DNA of 64,000 nt from Nipponacmea schrenckii. Lineage: Eukaryota > Mollusca > Gastropoda > Lottiidae. This document shows, piece by piece, positions 21,610 through 32,429 of this stretch. The notes under the pieces are model-generated. The model did not search any database. It was given only the letters and a program-made list of their open reading frames with translations, and had not been told where the DNA came from. A program made the position numbers and the translations under genes. Each line of letters begins with the position of its first letter. The first letter of the stretch is position 1. The stretch is taken from NCBI GenBank assembly GCA_030562195.1, contig JAUJPP010000011.1, positions 2,542,001-2,606,000 on the forward strand, given 5' to 3'.

Positions 21610-22648
21610 ATGGAAGGGTATTTTAATTTAGATGCTTATAGTAAATTAAAACATGTTGCATTAAATATGGGATATAATGATTTTAATCATTATTTAGATA
21701 ATTCGGAATCTTCATTTGCTGAATTTTTCCAACCATTAAATGTTAGTAAAGATTTTATTATTATATCAATAGCTAGTGATAGTGTTAGTGTTGGTAAAAC
21801 AACTTTAGGATTTAATATTAGTGTTACTTTTGATTTTGAACAATTTGTGTTTTTCCGATTATTTATATTCTGTTGTAAAAAAATATTTTCCAAAATGGAA
21901 TAACTTTTGGAGTATTCATGGATTTAAAGAAACTTTTATGAGAGAATCTGATATAAAATATATTGAAATAAATAAAAAAGATATAAATATTAAAATAGAT
22001 GAACTAACAACATTTAGAAGTTTGTTAGTTAATATTTCTAGAAATCATTTTAATCAAGAAGAATCAATAAGAACAACAAGAAATAATATTTTAAAAGCCT
22101 ATAATGAAGGTAAAAAAGGAGTAATTATTTCTGATTGTGGATTTATCGATGAATGTCTTTTTTGTAGTTCTACCAATAGACCTGGGATTGATAGAAAATC
22201 TAGTATTAATAAAAAAATTGATATTTTAAAAAATGTAATGTCAATCATTAAAACATCGGATGATTATAAAATAAATGAAAATTTAGTAAGAAGATTTGTT
22301 TATACTAGGAAATTTATTAATAAAAATCCATGGATTAAATATATTAATGAACAAGATGAAATACTAAAAAAATTTCTAAACTGTTTTGCCCCCAGTAAAA
22401 AATTAAAACTGATTAATTTAGGAGAGTTTGAAAAGTTTGGATATGAAAATAAAAATTTAATTGTATTTAATGAAGAAGATGATGTTGAAAAAAATTTACA
22501 AGAATTTTTCGATACAATTAATTTCCTGGATTATGGAAAAACCTGTGATATTATAAATTTTATTAAAAGTAATAAGTTTTTAAAGTTTGAAGATTTTGAT
22601 GCAACTTACTTTTATTCTAAAAATGAAAAGTTTAAAAAAAATTTTTAA
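21610..22648 (+). pseudogene. P-loop nucleoside/nucleotide kinase-like gene B, frameshifted
   Basis: ATG 21610, with a frame change between about 21821 and 21890, continuing to TAA 22646-22648, about 346 codons in all. Residues near 55-68 carry a Walker A-like loop (SDSVSVGKTTL) after a hydrophobic strand. The continuation has WNNFWSIHGF, LTTFRSLLVNISRNHF and a strand GVIISDCGFIDECLF. A strand with xxSDxxFxxE after a long helix is reminiscent of the dNMP-kinase and deoxynucleoside-kinase P-loop families, which supply precursors for DNA synthesis and are often carried by large DNA viruses. The family is proposed on motif order alone. Only 36 bp separate it from the end of gene A, which suggests tandem duplication. 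Confidence 0.5.
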
Positions 22649-22654
22649 ATTTCT

Positions 22655-22880
22655 GTAATTAAAAAAAAAATTATTTTTATTTAAAACATTTGATTTACGG
22701 GATATTACTATTCGTTAAAAAAAAATTATTTTTATTTAAAACATTTGATCTACGGGATATTACTATTCGTTAAAAAAAATTATTTTTATTTAAAACATTT
22801 GATCTACGGGATATTACTATTCGTTAAAAAAAAATTATTTTTATTTAAAACATTTGATCTACGGGATATTACTATTCGTT
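22655..22880 (+). repeat. Four 55-bp direct repeats
   Basis: Four units spaced 54-55 bp apart, each made of an A-run, TTATTTTTATTTAAAACATT, TGATCTACGGG and ATATTACTATTCG. Units differ mainly in A-run length, and the first has TGATTTACGGG. They lie just behind kinase-like gene B, at the right side of the AT-rich block. Short intergenic direct repeats like these serve as origins or enhancers in some DNA viruses, but nothing here proves that. Confidence 0.85.
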
Positions 22881-23035
22881 AAATACATTCGAATATCAGT
22901 TAAAGAAAATTCAAAAAGTACAATTAATTATTGGTTAAAATATAATCATTTAATTAAATATTTTTATTTAATAAATCGGCTATATTATATCCATAAAAAT
23001 ATTCAAATATAAAAATAAAACTCTTTTATAAATTT
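22881..23035 (+). other. Right edge of the AT-rich block
   Basis: AT-rich and without a coding signal. It ends abruptly at about 23035, where Harbinger sequence starts in mid-gene (TCGTCTGAAATACTCTCC, as at 13767). Confidence 0.6.
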
Positions 23036-23470
23036 CGTCTGAAATACTCTCCACCGAGCGGCCAAAATACCGAAAACATTCTCTACTATTCTACGACTAC
23101 GACTCAAGTCTATAATTGAATATCTACTTATCTATAGAATTATCTTGCCCAGGGAAAGAGCGCATTACATGATGAAGTAAATGGAACGCCTCATCTCCCA
23201 CGGCAACATATGGCAGGGGACCAAGATTTTCAAATCCTGGTATCACTGTGCTAGGTGGGAAATTAAAGTTACCATTAACAAAACGTTGCCCCATGTTACT
23301 CCGGGCAAATATTCCACCGTCGCTATTTCTACCCAACCACCTAATATCGATTGCTATGAACTGAAGATTAGCGTCCACAAGAGCCAATAGAACGATTGAG
23401 AAGTTTTTATAGATAATAAAAGAACCCGATTTATGGTTCATGATACCAGTTTTAGTCTATAGCACCAAGG
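23036..23470 (-). pseudogene. PIF/Harbinger transposase fragment, copy 2
   Basis: A copy of 13767-14215, nearly identical as far as about 23400. It keeps GPLPYVAVGDEAF and the same TAG plus frame change before the Glu motif as copy 1. It then becomes ragged, losing and changing bases every few positions. Because it shares the inactivating lesion, it arose by duplication of the dead copy rather than by transposition. Confidence 0.8.
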
Positions 23471-24463
23471 AGGGGAAACTCCCCTTGTTAAAAGTTGAAG
23501 CTATAATTTCCATCCTTATCATGGTGAAAAGGGCTTATGTCCCTTCGTTTGTATTTTCCTTTTTTTGAATCAAATAACCCCCCAGGCAATATATTCCTTT
23601 TGGGTTTGGACACCGTGATAGCGGGAAGGCAGAACCCGCCATTTAGAAAAAAAGCAATATGCGTAGGTAAACATGTGGTTTTTTTACCGATTGTATAGCT
23701 TCCCGTTTGCGGCAATAAACTGCTTTATTAAGGTAATTTGTGGTTTTGAGTTTAATGGTAAATAAAGCCATGCTTTGTAGAAAATTTGGAAATATTTTGT
23801 ATGGGTTACAAAAAAAATGTTGATTTATGGCAGAAAACTCCTCCAATTTTGTTTTCATATTTGCCCTTACATATTTAGTTATAAGGTTTTGGGGCCAAAC
23901 AAAATTATTAAAAAATTGCTTAAAAAATGTGTTAAAAATTTAACAAAATTGGTTTTTAAGGTTATAATTATATAAACCAAACAACATTTAAAGAATGGTC
24001 AAATAAAATCTTTTAAAATAAACAATTGTTAGGTATTTTGCCAGTTTAATGGCATTAAGGATAAAAATTTAAAGAAGGGGCTGAAAGCTTTGAAAAAGAA
24101 ACAAAGTTGGTATTTTAGCCTTTAAATGGTCATATAAGGCCAAAAGGGAATTAATAAAAATCAGTTACATCTTTTTAAAAAAGAAAAATTGTTGGTATTT
24201 AGCCAGTTATAATGTATATAGAGGCCATAACAACATTAATAAAGAAGGGGCAGATTAAATGCTGTTATAAAGTAAACAATTAGTTAGGTATTTTAGCCAT
24301 TATATTGGTCAATAGGGGCCATAAAACATTAATAAGAATGGGGCGATTAATGCTGTTGATAAAGTAAACAATTAGTTAGGTATTTTAGCCAGTTATAATG
24401 GTCATATAGCGGCCATAACAACATTAATAAAGAATGGGGCTGTTGATAAAGTTAACAATTAGT
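23471..24463 (+). repeat. Ragged copy of the Harbinger-ankyrin junction and array 5
   Basis: Follows 14215-15300 in order but with frequent missing bases and inflated short runs up to about 24180. Recognisable ankyrin units (GGTCATATAGAGGCCATAA, AATTAGTTAGGTATTTTAG) then return to normal quality by about 24350. The error style, with dropouts and homopolymer noise and few clean substitutions, suggests poor consensus. Confidence 0.6.
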
Positions 24464-24990
24464 TAACAAAAAAATGTATGTACGCGTGCAAGATGTAACA
24501 TTGAGCATGGGCGGAGACCGGCCCAACCCCCCAAATTTACGACTGGGCAGGGGGGACATAATATGAATTGCCCTCCACAGAAAAAAGGCTATAACAAAAA
24601 TTCAATTGGTTAATTAAATTGACCACCTACTGTGCACTTCTAAATTTTATTTTATATTTTTACTTTATAACTTCCCTTGAAAAAAAATCTTTCTTCATGT
24701 TAATGCTATTTTTTGTAAGATCAGTGTTATTTATATTTTTAAATTGATTACTTCCCCCTTTGATATCCAGAGTGGTAAAGTGTCTGGCTACCAATGCATC
24801 ACGTCCGTAAATAAGAAGCTAATTGATGTGAAGAATTATAAACAGGAGGAAACATTTCGTGAAGGTGTTTTTGTAATTGGATGAAAGCAATTGCGAAATT
24901 CAAAGTTCGTGGAGACTCGGAGATGCATCGTAACAACTTACTGAATATAAATAAGACGGACATCTTACTCTTTTAAAAAAGGGACAAGTT
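24464..24990 (+). other. Post-array spacer and relic of the start exon
   Basis: 24470-24760 is related to the spacer at 7910-8200 (for example AACAAAAATTCAATT, TTCCCTTGAAAAAAA, CATGTTAATGCTATTTT). 24766-24880 then reads IQSGKVSGYQCITSVNKK followed by LIDVKNYKQEETFREG, with a stop after GVFVIG. The first half matches the exon at 3790-3845 and the second half shows how that exon may continue in the parent gene. Not identifiable further. Confidence 0.5.
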
Positions 24991-26324
24991 GAAATAATAA
25001 CATAGCTACGATGTCTTTGACGGGAGGATGCCTTCGCGCGGCAAGTGTGATAACGAAGGGAAGTTTTAAAAATAACTACTTTAAGATGAAGATGACGAAA
25101 ATTTTGCTAAATGGTTGTGTGTGACGCCCTTGGCATTAAGTTTTGAATCTGATAAAAAGCAAATGCAACTGAGTTGTGTTTTTTAATATTAAAAGAACAG
25201 AACACCTATTTAAAAAAAAATTGATAATTGGTCCAGTGGATAAGTCCAGGCGTAATATAGCCTTTTTGTTGCTGATGCTCCTTTAATCGCATTTATTTCC
25301 CCTTTTCATTTTATTGAAGGAAAGTAAATAAGGGAGAATACTCGTATGTTTAATATTTATTCCCTTGCCCCTACTGTAGATATACATGGATGACCTACTA
25401 GGCAATGACAAAGGCGAAAATGAAAATTCACGCTGTTTTTAACCGTTTTAAGTTGAATTTCAACTTGTACATTTTATTCTTTCAGCACGCACTTTTGTTC
25501 GAATCTGCGGGGAACGATTCGATTAACCTACATTCAAGTTAGATCTAGTATGGTTGCAACTTTTAATATTCCGATATTCGTTTTTTTTTAAAATCAAATA
25601 ACGCGATAACATCAAAATATTCTATGAAGTTGTGACTGGACCAAACTATTAAACGGTTGAACTCGAAATATTGTTAACACAATACAAGATTACCCTTTAC
25701 TTGGTCCAAATGTGTGAACATTCAAAAGTGAAGACATAACACTTTTTTTTTTTGTTCTAGTTAGGTTTCAATGTGTTTTAATAAAGTTTGACCCCACATT
25801 ATATTAAAAAAAAACTCTCAATCAATCATGTCGATGGATCGTGATACTATCAAATCTGTATCGTATCGTGGCTCTACCATCAGGTAGTGCCCCATACAGC
25901 AACTGCATTTTGAATCTCATTCTCAGTGGTTGTACCTTTACCCTATTTGTCTCGAGAGATTGAAGTCTCCACTGCGAATTCAACAGGCTTTTTTAAATTT
26001 TTTTCAATTTTTAATTCTATACGCAGTTGAAGACAATCTACCTTACTAGTCTAATGAAATCGGGTTTTCCCTATCAATCAAGGAAGTAAATCTATTTCTA
26101 TGAAAAAACAGTAATTTTATTAGTTACCTCCCTTAAAGCTACGAAACAAAATATGACCTAATTACATAAAATATGACCTAATAAAATCAAAAGGGTGAAT
26201 TGTTTCTTTAATTAGAATTTCTAAAACCTTGAACGACCTAAACCTAATCAACTATTCATAAACAATCGCTTGATATAAATCTTTTATAAACGAGTTCTGT
26301 TTACTTCAACAAATACCATCTAAT
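24991..26324. other. No gene recognised
   Basis: AT-rich sequence with many stops in all frames and no family that I recognise. It contains a short direct duplication AAAATATGACCTAATTACATAAAATATGACCTAAT near 26148-26181. Confidence 0.5.
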
Positions 26325-26640
26325 GTATTATTGAGAGACGAGTTATGTCCCTTAAAGTAGTCGAGCATAATTTAACATCCACACAAAAGGAAATATTTTA
26401 AAAAATGTATGCTAATGATTGTATTTAGTCCGTTCTATTTTTAGAATTTCTCTTTCTCCCTTCCTTGGGAGGTTTTTGCATGCCCATTTTATATGCCCAC
26501 ATTACAATGTGATCGTATTGTCGTCAATCTTGTCTAAACTAGTTCAACTAATCCATATATTTTATTATTTAGAGACGAGTTATGTCCCCTAAAGACGAAC
26601 TAGAATTTAACATACCTCACAATAGGAGGTATTTAATTCT
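26325..26640 (+). repeat. Two copies of an about 75-bp motif and shared repeat ends
   Basis: 26325-26400 and 26565-26640 share AGAGACGAGTTATGTCCC, then TTTAACAT and CACA. Between them, 26410-26490 matches 49905-49990 in the pogo element (TCCGTTCTATTTTTAGAA, TGCATGCCCATTTT). 26485-26530 resembles the inverted end of the tandem-repeat MITE (TATATGCCCACAT ... GTATTGTCGTCA). Confidence 0.6.
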
Positions 26641-27194
26641 TTAGCACTTCAAGTTAAAATTGTATATTATTGTACAAGGTCTTTTATTTATTTTGTAGCA
26701 AACTAAACGTCTTTTGGATGGCATTGACCTCTATGATAAATTTTCACATTTCCTTGTGGAAAAAATTGCACTAAGGTCAAGGTTAATATGATGTGCTTTA
26801 TATTTGCAAAAAATTGTACGACACTGTTTATATTTTTTTTGCATACTAAATATAGCTTTCAAACTTTAAAACAATTCCTGATTTAATAGTAGAATGGCAT
26901 TCATCATGTATGAAACTTGGAAAATCCACGTTTCCACTACCTTGTAATTTTCGTCGCAACATATATTCGACTGCAAGGACCTTTATCAGTGTCATTATAT
27001 GTAAGATAGGATTAGCATCACTGTGAATGTATTATGTCTTGCCCGGCAAAAAAGATGCATTTCCAGCACTGTATCCATTAGTTCGTCGAACGACATAAAA
27101 TTATTGCACTGCAAGTGCAATCATAGCTTGGTTAAACCACCTGAAATGAAAATGTGCATTATATGATTTGTCATGATTTGTGTGAAGTGTCTTT
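26641..27194. other. No gene recognised
   Basis: AT-rich, no credible ORF. It may be interior sequence of the degraded MITE-like element that ends near 26485. Confidence 0.5.
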
Positions 27195-28070
27195 TTTCTC
27201 AGATGAATCCCATTAAATCAGCAAATCGAACAATATTTAGTAGGAGTTATTGCCCTTGTTCCAGTTCAATCTTAGCTTGTAAACACTCTAGAAAGAACAA
27301 TTCTTAATGGATTTTTATGAAACTTAGTTTGAGTATTTGTTTTCACCCAAGGATGAACCCTATTGAAAATCAGTTAATCGAAAAAAAATTAGTACAAGTT
27401 ATTTCCCTTGTTCTTGAAAAAACGTTCAATTTTAGCTTGTAAACACTCTAGACAGAAATTTTTTTAATGAATTTTGATGAAACTTGCGTTCAGAATTTGT
27501 TTTCTCCCAAAGATGAAAATCGAAAAATATTTAGTACAAGTCATTGCCCTTGTTTTTGAAAACGCGTTCAATTTAACTCGTAAACACTCTAGAAAGAACA
27601 ATTTTGAATGGATTTTGATGAAACTTGGCTTTAGTAATAGTTTTCTCACAAGGATGAATCCTAATGAAAATCAGATAAATCGAAAAATATTTAGTGAAAG
27701 TTATTGCCCCTATTTCAAAAACGCTTTTAACTTTTGGCTTGTGAACACTCTAAACATTTATTTTTGACAAAACTCGCTAAAATTGTTTAATATCAACCAA
27801 GGATGAGCCTTATTAAGAATTAAAAAAAATATCAAAATATTATTAAGGGTGAACCCTATTGCAATTCATAAAAATACCGAAAAATATTTAATGAGTCGTA
27901 TAAGGTACAATTCTTGACAGTTTTTAATGAAACTAGAGACCCTCGAAAAAAATATATGGTGGAAGGTTGAATATTTCATTCCACCTACTGTTACCTTACT
28001 GAAAAGATTTTATTCAAATTCAATGCTGCCAGTGGGAGTATATTACCTTGCCTGGCAAGCTATCTTTATC
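27195..28070 (-). repeat. Inverted relative of the 160-bp tandem array
   Basis: Four to five units in reverse orientation (AGTTATTGCCCTTGTT, GCTTGTAAACACTCTAG, CAAGGATGAACCCTATTG). It ends at CTTGCCTGGCAAGCTATCTTTATC, the reverse complement of the start of the array at 11330. It is the same family as 11345-13463 with opposite orientation and fewer units. Confidence 0.8.
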
Positions 28071-28300
28071 AGTAACATGCGATGTCAATGAACTTTCTCA
28101 GAAGAGTTAATATTATAATATGAAGAACATATTTGAAAGGATTTTTTTACATTATTGTATTATCTATTCGTCCAACACGTACATTTATCTTTGATCATGT
28201 TTTAAACAGAACTAATCTCTTCTTTTCAAATATTTACTCGGTTATATAATTTTCTCACATGCATCTCTTCCAGGAGTTGTTTTAGTTGCGAAATATTTCT
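28071..28300. other. No gene recognised
   Basis: Non-coding stretch between the tandem array and the piggyBac left end. Confidence 0.4.
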
Positions 28301-30240
28301 TTAACCCTTTTGGGTCACTTGTCGAAGTAGACGTGTGAAAATTATTTACTTTAAAATGTGGTGTCATAAAGGCTCAAATATGATATTTCATTTGAGTTTT
28401 CCAATTTCGGGTCATTTTTGTGGAAATTACAGTTTGTATAACCATATGGCAACATTGGGTCTATTTGGTTAAGTTTCAATGTGCCAAATGGCAACATTGC
28501 ACGCTCTTAGAATAAATACAAAAAAATGACAAAAGAGCACTAACGTTTTAATTTCAACCCAAAACAGTTTTTAACACAAAAAATATGAAAATCTCAAGAT
28601 TCATATGACTATTATTTCATGGACACTGAGTGGAAAAAATTACAGATAACAGAGGTCATTGGATCTTTGGATCAGTGTGGTACATCTACTTTGCATTCAG
28701 TCGTTTTTGGTAACGTTTAACTGTTCCAAGTGGTTCTATACCATCAAATGAACTAGCTAAAATTACATTCTTATTATCAGCCCATTTAACAATTGTTACA
28801 CCAATGGATCTATCTGTTTTATAATCATATGAACCTCGGCCCTTTTGAGACAATTCCTTGTCAGGCTACGAAATTGTATACCTTTGTCTATCTCGTCTCA
28901 TAGTTCCAACAGAATGAATTCCTTGACATTTCAAATAACAAATGAGTCAAAATATACTTTTGAGTTTTGTTTATCTGGAATGGTCTTACACAATGCAGTT
29001 ACAAGTTAAGCAGATACACTGAGTTCTTGTTCTTTGTCATCAAGAATTATCTTATTAGATGTTGATTTTCCTGCATATGGTAGAAAATCATAAATAATAC
29101 CTGACACCCCAGCTCTTGTAAAAAATTTGAACCCCATTTCTTGGGTTTGCTTTGAATGTATTGGCGTAAATTCCCGGCCCTGGTACCTTTATATGGAATC
29201 GTTGTTTCGTCAATAGAGTACTGTCCCTCCGGTTCAATAAGAATCGTTTGACTTCTGATAGACTCAATGACAGGACGGATTTTTGCAAACCTATCTGTAG
29301 GGTCTGCATTCGTATTATCAGTCAAAATGGATGAATCGTCTGAGTTTCTCGAAAAGTCTTATGGACATATGATCACTTACTGCGGGTATTTTACACATCT
29401 GGTACCAATGGGCTGGCAGTTTCATTATTCCCATGACCAAAAGTATTGATATGAAAGTTTATATTTCATCTGTATTTGTATTCACAGATGTTCCAGTTGC
29501 TTGAAATGAGTAAATATTTGTTTGCTCAACAATCAGTTCAATAAGTTGCTATGTGAACAATTTTTGAAAATAGAAGAGGGCACTGCCTAAGTGTTGTGGA
29601 ACAGTGACTGTTCTAATATCTAATATCACCAGGATCAAGATCTGATTTACACCACTTATAATTATATCTCTTCTTCTTTCCCTTCTTCTGATCCTTGCTT
29701 GTGTTTGGCTGATCAATATTGTTTTCATCTGGAATTTCGTTATCATTATCAGAATCTTCCAGTGAACCTAGTTCATAAGAATCTGCATCTGATGTTGGCA
29801 ATTCAGATTCATCACCACTGTCTGTGGCATCATGATTATCAGAAACATCACCAGGTACGGGTACTACAGCCCTTGTGTTTCGACCATAAAATGACTTGAT
29901 TGTAAATGCCAGTAAATGCCTAAATTAGAAAAAAAATACATCTTTACTGAAAAGTGAGCTTGGAAATAAAGAAGGACGCATCAAATGAATTAATCTTGAT
30001 AAAATCTCTTGATATAAGTCATTTTTATAACTATATACTCATGGAACTGTTTAAATATCAACATTGCCATTTTGGCACTCATAAAAATGACCCTAGATGT
30101 ACTATGTTGCCATATGGCTACATAATATTGGACGATTGATTCTTGAAAAATTTACTTTTTAAAATAAAATGTCATTATATCCTTTTGAAGTATGTTTAAG
30201 TACTAATTAAAACTTGTATGACTCACCAATATTGGTAGAG
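28301..30240 (-). mobile_element. piggyBac element, degraded
   Basis: The left end shows TTAA followed by CCCTTTTGGGTCAC, the usual piggyBac target and terminal start. Subterminal inverted repeats of about 57 bp occur at 28441-28497 and 30060-30117 (both contain CCATATGGCAACAT-type motifs). The right terminus is not clearly recognisable, so the right coordinate is approximate. The transposase is on the minus strand between the repeats. Confidence 0.6.
28640..29920 (-). pseudogene. piggyBac transposase, frameshifted
   Basis: Minus-strand relic. A possible exon start follows an acceptor-like TTTAG at about 29919. The N-terminal part is acidic (SDADSYELGSLEDSD) with a basic stretch KKGKKKRYNYKW. 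The catalytic core shows SIDETTIPYKGT and LRQYIQSKPKKWG, matching the DDE-type motifs EQMxPFKGR and QYIPxKPxKWG. The end shows GIEPLGTVKRYQKRLN, matching the family's C-terminal region. The parts between are broken by stops and frame changes and the central transposase region is poorly preserved. It cannot make an active enzyme. Family assignment is firm. Confidence 0.82.
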
Positions 30241-30439
30241 AAAATACTGGACTGTTAGGGTGTGATTACGATGGCCAAGAGCACATGGAAAATTGGAATG
30301 GTGGCAGCCATTGATCAAACACTAGATGGCAGAACAATCAAATGTTTTGATACTTTTTATTTGTTTCCAAATGTCTACTTTGTTCAACAATGGACCAAAT
30401 CATCATTTTATTATATCAGTACATTTTGACGGGGGTAGT

Positions 30440-30575
30440 TTATGTTTGTTGCCGTTCCTTTAACAGGGTTCGCACAGCCTTGAAAAACCCTTGAATTTGA
30501 CCCATTTCCTTAAAGTACTTTCTTATTTCATTCTCCTCTTCCTTATTCCACCTTACTCCTGTACTGACTATCAAA
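30440..30575 (-). pseudogene. Short exon relic, RWxxEE motif
   Basis: After an acceptor-like TTGATAG the minus strand reads GVRWNKEEENEIRKYFKEM and ends FKAVRTLLKERQQT-stop. Such C-terminal helices occur at the ends of several animal transposon-like proteins. I cannot assign it further. Confidence 0.25.
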
Positions 30576-31347
30576 TAAAAGTTCAAAAGATAAATGCTCA
30601 TAAAAAAAACTACGATATTTTTTAAGTTATTTGGCCTGAGAGTTATACACAATTACAATAATAAATACTAGAACCACTCGTGGTACAGATTTGCTAAAAA
30701 GGAATAAACAACTTCTACAATTTGAGCAGTTCAAAGTTGTAAATGTTATTTTTGTGCAGCTATAAAACCGGAAGTAGAAGTTGGATTCCAAAAATGAAGG
30801 TGTCAAAAGAAAGCCTTCATTAGTGACCTGGAGCCAAAAAAAAAACGTATATGCACAGGCCGCACTGTGGCACTTCCGGTTTTGCAAATATGCTCCAATT
30901 TATATTCACCAAGTACATCGCCTAAATTGTGGGTCAGAAATTGTTACAGATCTGTTGCAGTTATTGTAGTTTAGGCTGCGTGCCCTGTGTAATAAACGAA
31001 AAACAGAGCAGTGGAAGTTTGAAGATTTCGGGATTGACAGCAGTATTGAATGGAATTCACACGATTGATTTTGTGAACCCGGTCTTACGAGATGTATAGA
31101 ACGGAACTAAGCAACGTGTTTGTTTTCTTCACCCGTTGGTTAAAGTTAAATAAATACAATTTAGTGTTTACAACCTAAAAAGGCAATAATTCGAATCGAA
31201 TATTTTTCGATTTCTCTGATCATCCTAGCTTAATGAACAAGCAAGTTACATCAAAATGTCTAAAAAATTGAACCTTGTATTTACAAGCAATTGTAGACAG
31301 ACAACAAAATTAAATAAATAAAATAACAACAATGAATAAATAAAAAA
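30576..31347. other. Mostly non-coding, with one MITE-array unit
   Basis: 31133-31290 holds a single relic of the 160-bp unit (GTTTACAACCT, GGCAATAATTCGAATCGAAT, TTTTTCGATTTCTCTGAT). The rest shows nothing clear. Confidence 0.45.
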
Positions 31348-31812
31348 CTATAACTTAATAATATTCTTCAATATACCAATTCTTTTGTTTGCATTGTCCT
31401 CGTCCGATAAAAAGTTTTGCAAAGCAGAAATATCTTTCAAAAGCTCATTTTTACCCCATGATTCTAAAAATTCTGTGGCAATACAATCAGGTAATGTTAA
31501 TTTGTCCAAACTAGCTTTAATTGAATACTTTAAAGTTTTTTTTCTGGTGCTCATTTGACCTGCAGCATTCTGACATTTAACAATTTTGATAGTATTATCC
31601 AACAATATTTGCTCAATATTTTGCAGTCTAGAACTGCAACATGGGCACATAACAACACTTTCCACCGAAATTAAACTTATAATTTCTTTTCCAATCACAG
31701 CATCTTCTAACTTACAATTAGGAGGTAAGATCACCTCATTTTCCATTTCTTGTATTTCAGTACTTGCTTTGCAAGTTATGGATTTCGTATCCATATAATT
31801 TCTTAGCCCCAA
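31348..31812 (-). CDS. Hypothetical protein with a CxxC motif
   Basis: An open minus-strand frame of 154 residues with an upstream boundary that is not visible. It probably represents an exon rather than a whole gene. It begins MGLRNYMDTKSITCKAST and holds a hydrophobic strand before MCPCCSSRLQNIEQILLD, a possible half zinc site or the rim of an OB-fold. It then has KIVKCQNAAGQMSTRKKTL and a helical C-terminus ending in ILKNIIKL. The composition and frame length look like real coding sequence. It lies on the same strand as the KDZ-like exon upstream and could belong to the same element. I do not recognise a family with confidence. Confidence 0.4.
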   Translation of the reverse strand: MGLRNYMDTKSITCKASTEIQEMENEVILPPNCKLEDAVIGKEIISLISVESVVMCPCCSSRLQNIEQILLDNTIKIVKCQNAAGQMSTRKKTLKYSIKASLDKLTLPDCIATEFLESWGKNELLKDISALQNFLSDEDNANKRIGILKNIIKL

Positions 31813-32105
31813 ATTCCTGAAAATATAACTTATTTCCCATTTCCACCTGATCTATCAAATTCTCATACAAAGCTATAGTAATGTAACTGCTCCAATCATG
31901 TACAATAACGTTTCTCATTCGCTTACAAAGCCTTTTCCTTAAAAAGAAGATTACAAACCTATTTAAAATACAGTCAAAGTTGTACCAGTATCACCCTTCA
32001 ATGAGTGGGCACCAAAACTTATTTGGTGTATCATACCTCTGCTAAGCAGTCAGCAACCAATTTTGAGTTTTCTCTTGATCGCATGCTTAATACAAGTTTC
32101 AACTG

Positions 32106-32398
32106 CTATATAAGGTGAACACCTACAAATTTATGCTTCTTTCCAAAGAAACCATAAACATTACACTTACTAAAAATGGTGCCATACGGTAGTTTTTTTA
32201 ATTTCCGAAAAGCTGCTGCAATGCTTTTGGTTGATGCTTGACATTCTAGTTGTAGTTCTGCAGAAAATTCCATGAATTTTAAACTGAAGGCCACATTTGG
32301 TTTTGTTGGTGTTGCTGGCCAAAGGTTAAAACGTAAGAATGTTAAAGCATGATCCTCATACGAACAAATGTTTACTCGAATATACTTCTGTACTCCTG
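32106..32398 (-). pseudogene. KDZ-like (Kyakuja-Dileera-Zisupton) transposase exon
   Basis: After an acceptor-like TGTTTTCAG at about 32399 the minus strand reads EYIR-like VQKYIRVNICSYEDHALTF, then LRFNLWPATPTKPNVAFSLK and FMEFSAELQLECQASTKS. The stretch LxPATPxxPxxAF followed by an ECQxS helix is typical of the region before the nuclease core in KDZ transposases. The nuclease core itself is not present. It ends FVGVHLI-stop at 32106, where an exon border is possible. This is a partial relic and the assignment is moderate. Confidence 0.4.
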
Positions 32399-32429
32399 AA
32401 AACATATGAATAAATGTAAAGAAACAAAA

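Larger units (their letters stand above)
19597..23035 (+). other. AT-rich block with virus-like gene content
   Basis: A sharply bounded block, lying between the right end of a Harbinger element and a second Harbinger relic. It is far richer in A+T than its surroundings and has tightly packed same-strand reading frames with short gaps, no visible introns, and Asn/Lys/Ile-rich products. It holds an unknown protein, a small frame, two kinase-like genes and a terminal repeat tract. Compact intronless genes with nucleotide-kinase functions suggest an integrated fragment of a large DNA virus or of a bacterial or organellar-type genome. The viral reading is inference. No capsid or polymerase gene is present to name a family. 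Confidence 0.5.
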
